In this document: positions 53,927 through 61,621 of the stretch, one piece after another
Numbering within the stretch: the first letter of the stretch is position 1
How the letters are laid out: each line of letters starts with the position of its first letter
NCBI RefSeq assembly: GCF_003664005.1
Contig: NZ_RCCJ01000001.1
Coordinates: forward strand, 248,001-312,000
Direction: 5' to 3'
Length of the DNA: 64,000 nt
Origin: Hydrogenivirga caldilitoris
Lineage (GTDB): Bacteria > Aquificota > Aquificia > Aquificales > Aquificaceae
The notes under the pieces: model-generated
The model's input: only the letters and a program-made list of their open reading frames with translations
Database searches by the model: none
What the model was told of the DNA's origin: nothing
Made by a program: the position numbers and the translations under genes

Positions 53927-55114
53927 TTACTCATTCCTCAGTATATTGACCACATTCTCCTTTGCCGCTCTGAAGGCAGGAAGAAGGGAAGAGAAGAAAG
54001 ATAGAAGCAAGGTTCCCATAAAGGTTGCAACGAGGTCAAGGGTCTTTATATGAACGGGTATGTAACTCATCATGTAAACCTCTTCAGGCACCCTTATAAG
54101 CCTGTATTCGTTTATAAAGTATGCGAGTACAAAGGATACGATAACACCTAATGTGGCGCCTACAAAGCCTATACTCAATCCTACGGAGATGAATATTCTG
54201 AGGATACCCCTACTTTCCATACCGAAGGTCTTTAAGACAGCTATGTCCCTTACCTTTTCCTTAGATTTTACAAACAGGAGGCTCGTTATGTTGAAGGAGG
54301 CTACCAAAACCATGAGAAGCAGTATCAGGAACAGGGCTAACTTCTCAAGCTGAAGAGCATTGAAGAGGGGTTTATTCAGGTCTATCCAAGAGCGGACAAG
54401 CACAAGCTCGTTGCTTATCAGCTTTTCTATGTTCTCTTTAACCTCCTGAGCCCTGTAAGGATCATGTATGTAAATCTCAATTCCTTCAAAACGCATACCC
54501 CTCTTAAAGAAAGCTCTGGCTTCCTTTTCATCCATGTAGGCTATGACGAAGTCTTTATCGTAAGCACCGGTCTGGAATATACCACCTATGTAAACTTCCT
54601 TAGTCTTGGGTATAAATCCTGTGGGTGTCCTTATACCTGTGGGAAATATAAGGACAGCTGAACCTCCCGGAGATACACCCAGAACATCTGCAATACCCTT
54701 TCCTATAACAACGTCTTTAAGCTCACCCCTTATCAGGTGGCTACCTACAAGCTCCCTAAAAGCTTTTTCCCTGTAGTTTACAGCCTTAACTGTAACAGGT
54801 TGAAGTCTATCTTCCCTGCCGAGTATGGCGCTGTACAGTGTAAAGGGAAGAGTGTCTTTAACACCGGGTACATTCTCAATTTTCCTCCTTATACCTTCTA
54901 AATCTGCCTCTCCTATGACGCTTACGATTACGTGGGGTGCTGTTGAGAGTATCTTTTCCTTTAACGAGTCCTGGAATCCTGTGAACACACCAAGCGTGAG
55001 CAATATTGCGCAGACACTCAGGAAGACCCCCAGAAAGGATATCAACGTTATAAGAAGAGTGCTGCCTTTAACTGACAGCAGGTACCTGAGTGCGAGCTTG
55101 AATGTGAGACTCAT
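53927..55114 (-). CDS. Lipoprotein-releasing ABC transporter permease (LolC/LolE type)
   Basis: Membrane protein of 395 residues with one N-terminal helix (about 17-45), a large periplasmic MacB-PCD-like domain (about 50-245) and three C-terminal helices of the FtsX-like permease domain, including KVRDIAVLKTFGMESRGI and the final LLPAFRAAKENVVNILRNE (key PAFRAAKENVVNILR). Only one permease gene is present, so the transporter is probably a homodimer of a LolF-like protein. It overlaps the PilZ gene upstream by 4 bases. Confidence 0.88.
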   Translation of the reverse strand: MSLTFKLALRYLLSVKGSTLLITLISFLGVFLSVCAILLTLGVFTGFQDSLKEKILSTAPHVIVSVIGEADLEGIRRKIENVPGVKDTLPFTLYSAILGREDRLQPVTVKAVNYREKAFRELVGSHLIRGELKDVVIGKGIADVLGVSPGGSAVLIFPTGIRTPTGFIPKTKEVYIGGIFQTGAYDKDFVIAYMDEKEARAFFKRGMRFEGIEIYIHDPYRAQEVKENIEKLISNELVLVRSWIDLNKPLFNALQLEKLALFLILLLMVLVASFNITSLLFVKSKEKVRDIAVLKTFGMESRGILRIFISVGLSIGFVGATLGVIVSFVLAYFINEYRLIRVPEEVYMMSYIPVHIKTLDLVATFMGTLLLSFFSSLLPAFRAAKENVVNILRNE

Positions 55115-55809
55115 TCAATAAACCTCAGAGCCTGTATTATCTCCTTCTGTCTGTTAATTACGTACCTCCTTATCTTTGTAAGCTCCTCTTTTGGAAAATC
55201 AACCTCAAAACCAAGACGGACGTAAATGTCTTTACCCAAGCCAACCACATTCTTCAATCTACCTTTGCCAACTGCGGTACCGTTTTCTGGCAGGTGTATC
55301 TTTAGGGGAAACTCTACCGATTCGTCTTCTTTCAGCTCCTCTATACTATCCTGCAAAAACTTTACAAACTCTTTGTTCTCGTCAATTTTCAAGGACAATC
55401 CTATGCCCCTTTCACTTATATCCTTTACCGGGAGTTCAAACTTGTGTCCATCAAAGGTCAGCTCAACAATCACAGGTCTGTTGTCGTCAGGTTCAACACG
55501 AACGGAGTGTCTTTTGATGAACTCCGGAGGTTCAACGAAGTTTTCCAACGTAAGAACAAGCTCTTTGCCAAGGTTGCTAAAGACCTGTGTTTGAGCGTAC
55601 TCCTTTGAAGATAGTCTTATGTAAACCGGGTCAAGGGTTGAGAAGGCTGCCCTTATGTGGGTCTTTCCCCAATCAAATCCCAAGAGCCTCCCCTCGTTGT
55701 CAACCCATTTTAATCTCAGTTGGACCTTTACAGGAATCTCTTTGTATTTGGTCACTATGTCATACTGGTCCCCAACTTTAAATATCTCCGAAACCTTCAG
55801 CTTATCCAT
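55111..55809 (-). CDS. YcgR-like PilZ-domain protein
   Basis: Candidate c-di-GMP receptor of 232 residues with a PilZN/YcgR-N-like barrel (about 1-95) and a PilZ domain that has both motifs intact (R100-HSV-R104, DISERG at 130-135). It lacks the helical N-terminus of the other two PilZ proteins. In many bacteria YcgR-type proteins act as flagellar brakes, but here it is cotranscribed with lolC-lolD. Confidence 0.82.
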   Translation of the reverse strand: MDKLKVSEIFKVGDQYDIVTKYKEIPVKVQLRLKWVDNEGRLLGFDWGKTHIRAAFSTLDPVYIRLSSKEYAQTQVFSNLGKELVLTLENFVEPPEFIKRHSVRVEPDDNRPVIVELTFDGHKFELPVKDISERGIGLSLKIDENKEFVKFLQDSIEELKEDESVEFPLKIHLPENGTAVGKGRLKNVVGLGKDIYVRLGFEVDFPKEELTKIRRYVINRQKEIIQALRFIE

Positions 55810-55843
55810 AGGATTTCAATAGTATAATCAAGATTTAATATGC

Positions 55844-55872
55844 TTGACACAAAGAAGCCAGGTGCTTATAAT
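55844..55872 (+). promoter_or_regulatory. Sigma-70 promoter of tRNA-Glu
   Basis: A consensus promoter: TTGACA (55844-55849), a 17-base spacer and TATAAT (55867-55872). It ends 21 bases before the mature tRNA-Glu. Confidence 0.85.
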
Positions 55873-55893
55873 ACTCCTCTGTCTTTATAGGCT

Positions 55894-55971
55894 GCCCCCA
55901 TCGTCTAGCCTGGCCTAGGACGCCGGCCTTTCACGCCGGAAACGCGGGTTCAAATCCCGCTGGGGGTGCCA
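55894..55971 (+). tRNA. tRNA-Glu (anticodon TTC)
   Basis: 78 bases including an encoded CCA. It folds as a standard cloverleaf: acceptor GCCCCCA with TGGGGGT, the latter giving a G-U pair at 1:72, anticodon stem-loop GCCGGCCTTTCACGCCGG with TTC, T loop GTTCAAATC. It follows its own sigma-70 promoter and lies upstream of uvrB. Confidence 0.97.
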
Positions 55972-56054
55972 TTCACTTTCAAATTATGAACTGTCCAACC
56001 TTCAAGCTGAAATAAAACTTCCTGTCAGCCCTGAAGGGTATATCTTTATCTTGT

Positions 56055-58049
56055 ATGAAGACCGTCCCCGGAAGATTTGAATTGAAGACCAAGCTCAAGC
56101 CTGCAGGAGACCAGCCAAGGGCAATAGAGGAGCTACTGGATAACCTTGAGAGGGGTGTAAGGGAACAGGTTCTCCTTGGAGCCACGGGTACAGGGAAAAC
56201 ATACACTATAGCCAACGTAATAGCTAACTACAATAAGCCTACCCTTGTGGTGGTTCACAACAAGATACTTGCGGCGCAACTTTACAGAGAGTTCAAAGAA
56301 CTCTTCCCGGACAACGCAGTGGAGTTCTTCATATCCTACTACGACTACTACCAGCCGGAGGCTTACATACCCGAGAAAGACCTGTACATTGAGAAGGATG
56401 CAAGCATAAACGAAGTTCTTGAAAGATACAGACACTCAGCAACTATATCTGTCTTAGAGAGAAGGGACGTTATAGTGGTTGCTTCCGTTTCCTGCATATA
56501 CGGTCTTGGCTCACCAGAACATTATGAGAGTATGAGGATAAGGGTCAGTAAAGGTTCCGCTTTGAATCTTACCAAATTTGTGAGGAAACTTGTAGAGCTG
56601 GGGTACGAGAGGAACGATTATGCCTACAAGAGAGCCACCTTCTCTGTTAAGGGCGATGCGGTAGAGGTAATACCCTCGGAGGCTGAGGACTACACGGTCA
56701 GAATAGAGCTCTGGGACGATGAGGTTGAGAGGATAGTCCTACTGGACACCCTAAACAGACATCAGATAAAGGAACTTAACGAGGTCTCTTTCTTCCCGGC
56801 GTCTCACTATATAGCCCCCAGACCTACGGTTGAGAAAGCCCTTGAGGAGATAGAGAGAGACCTGAGGGAGAGGGTTGACTGGTTCAGGAGACAGGGTAAG
56901 CATGTTGAGGCTCAGAGGCTCTATCAGAGAACCATGTACGACATAGAGATGATAAGGGAACTTGGACACTGCAAAGGTATAGAGAACTACTCAAGGTATT
57001 TTGACGGACGTCAACCCGGAGAGCCACCCTTTACGCTACTGGATTACTTCCCAGAGGATTTTCTCCTCGTCGTTGATGAGTCCCATATGACTGTACCCCA
57101 GATAAGGGCGATGTACAACGGTGACAGGTCTCGTAAGGAAAAGCTTGTTGAGTACGGTTGGAGACTCCCCTCAGCCCTTGACAACAGACCTTTGAAGTTT
57201 GAAGAGTTCCTTGAGAGGATAAACCAGGTGATATACGTGTCTGCAACTCCTGGAGACTGGGAGATAGAGAGAAGTCACGGGGTTATAGTTGAGCAGATAG
57301 TCCGTCCTACAGGTCTTGTTGACCCAGAGGTTGAAGTGAGACCGACCAAGAACCAGCTGGAAGACCTCGTCAAGGAGATACAGGATAGGGTTAGGAGGAA
57401 CGAGCGTGCCCTCGTACTCACGACCACAAAAAGGCTCGCCGAGGAAGTGGCTGACTATTTAACCGAAAGAAGAATTAAAGCCACCTATATGCACTCTGAG
57501 CTTGACGCTATAGAGAGGGCAAGGATAGTGAAGGAACTTCGGGAGGGCTCCGTTCATGTGGTTGTTGGTGTAAACCTCCTCAGAGAGGGACTTGACCTTC
57601 CGGAGGTATCTCTGGTTGCTATACTGGAGGCTGATAAGGAGGGTTTCCTTAGGAGCTACACCTCGCTTATACAGACCATCGGCAGGGCTGCGAGGAATAT
57701 AAATGGAAAGGCTATCCTTTACGCTGACAGAATTACAAGGTCAATAGAAAAAGCCATAGAGGAAACAAACAGGAGAAGAAGCAAGCAACAGAGATATAAC
57801 CAGGAGCATGGCATAACCCCCAGGAGCATAGTGAAACCCATAAAGGAGCTGCTTGCTCTTGAGGAACTTGATTACGTCAAGCTTCCCATAAAGCTTCCGA
57901 GAGGTATAAAAACTGAAGAAGACCTTATAAAGAGAATTGAGAAACTTGAAAAGGAGATGTGGGAGGCGGCAAAGAACTGGGAGTTTGAAAGGGCTGCAAA
58001 ACTTAGGGATGAGATAAAGAGTTTACGGGGTTACCTTAACCTCAATTGA
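56055..58049 (+). CDS. uvrB: UvrABC system protein B
   Basis: DNA-damage recognition helicase of nucleotide excision repair, 664 residues. Walker A is [14 protein letters not shown], the beta-hairpin region is [12 protein letters not shown], the DEAD-like box is [11 protein letters not shown], followed by [15 protein letters not shown] and QTIGRAARN, with the C-terminal UvrC-binding UVR motif ([23 protein letters not shown], key [16 protein letters not shown]). It is expressed alone, and its stop lies 2 bases from the convergent NIL gene. Confidence 0.97.
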   Translation: MKTVPGRFELKTKLKPAGDQPRAIEELLDNLERGVREQVLLGATGTGKTYTIANVIANYNKPTLVVVHNKILAAQLYREFKELFPDNAVEFFISYYDYYQPEAYIPEKDLYIEKDASINEVLERYRHSATISVLERRDVIVVASVSCIYGLGSPEHYESMRIRVSKGSALNLTKFVRKLVELGYERNDYAYKRATFSVKGDAVEVIPSEAEDYTVRIELWDDEVERIVLLDTLNRHQIKELNEVSFFPASHYIAPRPTVEKALEEIERDLRERVDWFRRQGKHVEAQRLYQRTMYDIEMIRELGHCKGIENYSRYFDGRQPGEPPFTLLDYFPEDFLLVVDESHMTVPQIRAMYNGDRSRKEKLVEYGWRLPSALDNRPLKFEEFLERINQVIYVSATPGDWEIERSHGVIVEQIVRPTGLVDPEVEVRPTKNQLEDLVKEIQDRVRRNERALVLTTTKRLAEEVADYLTERRIKATYMHSELDAIERARIVKELREGSVHVVVGVNLLREGLDLPEVSLVAILEADKEGFLRSYTSLIQTIGRAARNINGKAILYADRITRSIEKAIEETNRRRSKQQRYNQEHGITPRSIVKPIKELLALEELDYVKLPIKLPRGIKTEEDLIKRIEKLEKEMWEAAKNWEFERAAKLRDEIKSLRGYLNLN

Positions 58050-58051
58050 GG

Positions 58052-58294
58052 TTACTCCATAAATATCTGACCTTCTATGGGCTGAACGCTTATACCCCTT
58101 TCCTCAATGAACTTTATAGCTTTCTCTATCTCTTCAGCTTCACCGTCCATTTCCACTGTAAGTATGCCTGTATCCTGGGTAACCTTCGCTGTCCTTATGT
58201 TTAAAACCACATCAAAGTTTTTACATACCATACAGAGAACGGGCTCCTTAACAAGCTCCTCCGGGTATATCAGCTGAAGCCTTACCATATTCAT
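58052..58294 (-). CDS. NIL-domain protein
   Basis: Small protein of 80 residues with the NIL fold: VRLQLIYPEELVKEPVL at the N-terminus, then NIRTAKVTQDTGILTVEMDG and AIKFIEERGISVQPI. NIL domains usually bind methionine and act as regulatory parts of ABC transporters or ferredoxin-linked proteins. Here it is a stand-alone domain with a Cys pair (CMVC). The start is either 58294 or 58288. Confidence 0.8.
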   Translation of the reverse strand: MNMVRLQLIYPEELVKEPVLCMVCKNFDVVLNIRTAKVTQDTGILTVEMDGEAEEIEKAIKFIEERGISVQPIEGQIFME

Positions 58295-58305
58295 GATACC
58301 TTATG

Positions 58306-58320
58306 ATTATAAGCTATAAT
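58306..58320. promoter_or_regulatory. Divergent -10 hexamers (NIL protein and epimerase)
   Basis: Minus-strand TATAAT (58311-58306) and plus-strand TATAAT (58315-58320) are separated by three bases in a 35-base gap between divergent start codons. Each places transcription start within about five bases of the ATG, and no ribosome site is visible. Confidence 0.5.
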
Positions 58321-58329
58321 ACAGCTCTC

Positions 58330-59295
58330 ATGAAAGTCTTGGTTACAGGTAGCGCCGGTTTTATAGGCTGGAAGGTCTGCGAGGTTCTTCTGGATACTGG
58401 ATACGAGGTTGTGGGTGTTGACAATCTCAATGACTATTATGACCCGAGTGTAAAACTCTGGAGGTTAAGACAGCTTGAGAATAGAGAGGGTTTTAAGTTT
58501 TATGAGTTAGACATAGAGGACTACAAAGCGCTTGAAAGACTCTTTTCTTGCGAAAGGTTTGATGCGGTTATAAACGAAGCTGCCAGAGCAGGAGTAAGGT
58601 ACTCTATGGAAAACCCGCACGTTTACATAAGCACCAACGTTGCAGGCACCCTTAACCTCCTTGAGCTCATGAAAAAACAGGGCATAAAAAAATTTGTTCT
58701 CGCTTCAACCTCATCCCTTTATGCGGGACAGCCGATGCCTTTTAAGGAAGAGCTACCCGTAAACACACCCATATCACCTTACGCAGCTTCAAAGAAAGCT
58801 GCCGAAGTTCTCTCCTATACCTACCACTACCTCTACGGTATAGATGTGGCTGTACTCAGGTACTTTACCGTTTACGGTCCTGCGGGCAGACCAGATATGA
58901 GTCCTTTCAGATTTATATACTGGGTTATGAAAGGGGAACCCATACAACTTTACGGGGACGGTTCACAGGTAAGAGACTTTACCTACGTGGATGACATTGC
59001 CAATGGTACTGTAAAAGCTTTAAGCGTAAAGGGCTATGAAATAATAAATCTGGGAAATAATACTCCTCATAAGCTCACGTATATGATAGAGCTTATAGAG
59101 AGGTTCACAGGTAGGAAAGCGAAGATAAATTTTGGAGAGTTTCACAAGGCTGACATGAAAGAAACATGGGCGGACATAACAAAAGCGAAAAATATATTGG
59201 GCTGGGAGCCAAAAACCTCTTTAGAGGAAGGCATTGAGAGAACGGTAAGGTGGTTTGAGGATAACTGGGACTGGATTGAGAGCATCAGGGTATAG
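58330..59295 (+). CDS. NAD-dependent nucleotide-sugar epimerase (UDP-glucuronate epimerase-like)
   Basis: Extended short-chain dehydrogenase of 321 residues. The Rossmann motif is VTGSAGFIGWKV, followed by the NDYYDPSVK segment characteristic of UDP-glucuronate 4-epimerases, an ASTSSLYAG serine and the catalytic YAASKKAAE. A role in LPS or exopolysaccharide precursor synthesis fits the adjacent cellulose synthase locus. The stop TAG overlaps the 3' end of the opposite-strand tRNA-Val gene by 3 bases. Confidence 0.9.
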   Translation: MKVLVTGSAGFIGWKVCEVLLDTGYEVVGVDNLNDYYDPSVKLWRLRQLENREGFKFYELDIEDYKALERLFSCERFDAVINEAARAGVRYSMENPHVYISTNVAGTLNLLELMKKQGIKKFVLASTSSLYAGQPMPFKEELPVNTPISPYAASKKAAEVLSYTYHYLYGIDVAVLRYFTVYGPAGRPDMSPFRFIYWVMKGEPIQLYGDGSQVRDFTYVDDIANGTVKALSVKGYEIINLGNNTPHKLTYMIELIERFTGRKAKINFGEFHKADMKETWADITKAKNILGWEPKTSLEEGIERTVRWFEDNWDWIESIRV

Positions 59296-59365
59296 GCGGG
59301 ACGGGACTTGAACCCGTGACCTCCGCCTTGTAAGGGCGGCGCTCTCCCAACTGAGCTACCCGCCT
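59293..59365 (-). tRNA. tRNA-Val (anticodon TAC)
   Basis: 73-base cloverleaf on the minus strand: acceptor AGGCGGG with CCCGCCT, D arm TAGCTCAGTTGGGAGAGC, anticodon stem-loop CGCCCTTACAAGGCG with TAC, T arm ACGGGTTCAAGTCCCGT. The discriminator is A and CCA is not encoded (TAC follows), unlike tRNA-Glu. The 3' end overlaps the stop codon of the epimerase gene. Confidence 0.95.
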
Positions 59366-59380
59366 TAATGGGAGTTCTTA

Positions 59381-59410
59381 ATTATAACCCAATTTATCCT
59401 CAACGCTCAA
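59381..59410 (-). promoter_or_regulatory. Sigma-70-type promoter of tRNA-Val
   Basis: On the minus strand TTGAGC (59410-59405), an 18-base spacer and TATAAT (59386-59381), with 15 bases to the mature 5' end of tRNA-Val. Confidence 0.65.
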
Positions 59411-59441
59411 CGGCTTACGTATTTGATGGTAATTTTCACAT

Positions 59442-59465
59442 ATATGATGCACTTATATATCATAT
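59442..59465. repeat. Inverted repeat upstream of the PilZ-type activator gene
   Basis: ATATGAT (59442-59448) and ATCATAT (59459-59465) are perfect inverted arms with a 10-base spacer, 49 bases before the ATG. It lies in a strongly AT-rich stretch next to possible TATAAT and TATAAA hexamers (59463-59478), so it could be a regulator site or just promoter composition. The enhancer motif of bcsA is not found here. Confidence 0.4.
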
Positions 59466-59513
59466 AATTTAAATATAAAGACCTAAATTATAGTTAGAGA
59501 GGGGGGTAAGTAT

Positions 59514-60938
59514 ATGAGACTAGCCCCAAGAATTCCCTTTAAAAGGGTAATCTATGTAAAATGCAGGAATGGGTGGCTTAAAGCTTCTGGGGAGGACATA
59601 TCTCTATTTGGTGTTAAGTTCAGCCTTGAGAGATGGGAGGAATGTGAAGATAAAGACTGGGTAAAACTTAGGATAAAGTTTAACGGCAGTGAAGCAACCC
59701 TAAACGGGAAGATATATAGGAAAGAGAATAGCATTAGGGGTGTGGTTCTTTTCAATGAGGATGATTCCTTCCTTTCTAAGACGGTCGGACGTATAATAAC
59801 GACCCGCATAAAGGACAGCAGAACCTGTCCGTACTGTAAATCCCAGGTTAATGATGATGATGATGTAGAGTGCCCAAATTGTCATATGCCTCTTGACTTC
59901 ACAAAAGTTGACCTTATAAAGGCTCTCCGACGTATAAAGTTAGGGGATATACTGTCCGGTAAAGTTCCAGACCTGATAAAGGGACAGATTTGCCAGGAAG
60001 AGAAGGTAGAGTTTATAGGTACCTGCGATTGTATGAAGAAGGTCTTTGATCTGATAAGGAAGTATGCCCTTACGGATTATCCTGTTTTGATACTCGGTGA
60101 GACGGGAACAGGGAAAGAGCTTACAGCAAAGGCTATTCACGAGAAGAGCCCTCGCCGGAATGGACCCTTTATAGCTATCAACTGTGCAGCTATACCTAAG
60201 GAGCTCCTTGAAGCCGAGCTCTTCGGGTACGAGAAGGGAGCCTTTACAGGAGCTGATAAGCAGAAAAGGGGTAAGATAGAGGTTGCGGACGGAGGCACTC
60301 TATTCCTAGACGAGGTGGGAGAGCTTCCCCTTGAGCTCCAAGCCAAACTCCTCAGATTTCTGGAAGACCTATCCTTTGAAAGGGTAGGTGGCACTGACAG
60401 GATTAGAGCGAACGTTAGGGTAATAGCTGCTACAAACAGAAACCTTGAAGAGCTTGTTGAGAAAGGTCTGTTTAGAGAAGACCTCTACTACAGGCTGAAG
60501 GTGTTGACCATTGAACTTCCACCCCTAAGGGAGCGTGGGGACGATGTGATAGTTATGGCAAAGTACTTTCTTGAAAAATTTACAAGAGAGCAGGGTAAAG
60601 AGATATTGGGCTTCACCGATGACGCCCTTGAGCTTATAAAGAGTTATCAATGGCCCGGAAATGTAAGAGAACTCATAAACACCATCAGGAAGGCTATAGT
60701 CTTAACTGATAAGAAATACATTGATTCTGGAGACCTTGACATAGATGTAGAAAAGCTCTCAAAGGATATAAGCGGTAAAGGTATATTCAACCTGAAGGAG
60801 CACGTTGAAAAACTTGAAAGGGAATTGGTTGAAAAGGCTTTCAGGATCACCGGGGGGAATATAAGCAGGATGGCTTCTATGCTTGGTGTGAGCAGACCCA
60901 CCATCTACAAACTTATGGAAAAGTACGGTCTCCTTTAG
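59514..60938 (+). CDS. Sigma-54 activator with PilZ-like and zinc-ribbon N-terminus
   Basis: Bacterial enhancer-binding protein of 474 residues without a receiver domain. Residues 1-95 form a PilZ-like domain with both c-di-GMP motifs (R2-LAP-R6; DISLFG at 28-33). Residues 105-123 form a CPYC...CPNC zinc ribbon. An AAA+ sigma-54 interaction domain follows with Walker A GETGTGKE (195-202), the GAFTGA loop (242-247) that contacts sigma-54, and Walker B FLDEVGELP; residues about 440-474 are a Fis-type helix-turn-helix. GAGAGGGGGG is the ribosome site. The likely target is the convergent bcsA operon, which carries a sigma-54 promoter. It shares a 4-base TTAG overlap with the BcsS-like gene. Confidence 0.88.
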   Translation: MRLAPRIPFKRVIYVKCRNGWLKASGEDISLFGVKFSLERWEECEDKDWVKLRIKFNGSEATLNGKIYRKENSIRGVVLFNEDDSFLSKTVGRIITTRIKDSRTCPYCKSQVNDDDDVECPNCHMPLDFTKVDLIKALRRIKLGDILSGKVPDLIKGQICQEEKVEFIGTCDCMKKVFDLIRKYALTDYPVLILGETGTGKELTAKAIHEKSPRRNGPFIAINCAAIPKELLEAELFGYEKGAFTGADKQKRGKIEVADGGTLFLDEVGELPLELQAKLLRFLEDLSFERVGGTDRIRANVRVIAATNRNLEELVEKGLFREDLYYRLKVLTIELPPLRERGDDVIVMAKYFLEKFTREQGKEILGFTDDALELIKSYQWPGNVRELINTIRKAIVLTDKKYIDSGDLDIDVEKLSKDISGKGIFNLKEHVEKLERELVEKAFRITGGNISRMASMLGVSRPTIYKLMEKYGLL

Positions 60939-61606
60939 AATCCCCAGTAAAGCTCAACTCCTGCGTAGGCACTGTTTCCCTTAGAGCTATTCTTATAACC
61001 GCCTCTCAACCCTAAGGACAGACCATAAAACTTTAACTCTACGATAAGTCCGCTTTGAATGGCGCTGTAGTCCTTGTTCCCCTGACCTATGACCTCTCCA
61101 CCGATATTTAAGCTTCTGTTAAGTTCCTTTTTCAACCTTGCCCTTGACCACAGGTAAGAGGTGGCGGAGCTGTAGCTTGCTATAAAGTCTGCCCCATAGC
61201 CTTTTCCAAGGCTACCGTAAGCTTCTATCTGGGCAAGTAAGCTATCCTTCATACCTTTGACCTCAACCCCTGGTATATTCGGGCTTACATCGGTATCCCT
61301 TCTCTCCCAGCCTGCCCATAGGGTAAAACTCCATGCGTTGTACCTTCTCTTTACACCTCCTGATAGTTGAAAGGCAGGTGCTTCAGCTCTCACGTTTGTA
61401 CCGTTTTGCTCAAACTTATAGACCAGATAGTCTCCCCAAAACTTGGCAAGAAGTGACGTTTTTGAGTTAACTGACTTCTCAGCCATTAAACCAACGTAGG
61501 AGTATGACTGCCCTTTTGTATCAGCCTCAGAGCCTGATAAAAAACTGAGAGACTGAGCGTAAGAGCATGAAACTAAGAATGCGGTGACGATTATAAAATT
61601 TCTCAC
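60935..61606 (-). CDS. BcsS-like outer-membrane beta-barrel protein
   Basis: Secreted protein of 223 residues. The N-terminus is a signal peptide with a possible SPI site after SYA or a lipobox (LVSC with Cys14); I cannot decide between them. The rest alternates short amphipathic strands rich in Tyr, Phe and Gly and ends in the aromatic YWGF expected of outer-membrane barrels. Resemblance to cellulose biosynthesis protein BcsS is suggested by fold and neighbourhood. It starts 15 bases after bcsA and is co-transcribed with it, so it may help export or organise the polysaccharide. Confidence 0.65.
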   Translation of the reverse strand: MRNFIIVTAFLVSCSYAQSLSFLSGSEADTKGQSYSYVGLMAEKSVNSKTSLLAKFWGDYLVYKFEQNGTNVRAEAPAFQLSGGVKRRYNAWSFTLWAGWERRDTDVSPNIPGVEVKGMKDSLLAQIEAYGSLGKGYGADFIASYSSATSYLWSRARLKKELNRSLNIGGEVIGQGNKDYSAIQSGLIVELKFYGLSLGLRGGYKNSSKGNSAYAGVELYWGF

Positions 61607-61621
61607 GATTTACTCTCCTTA

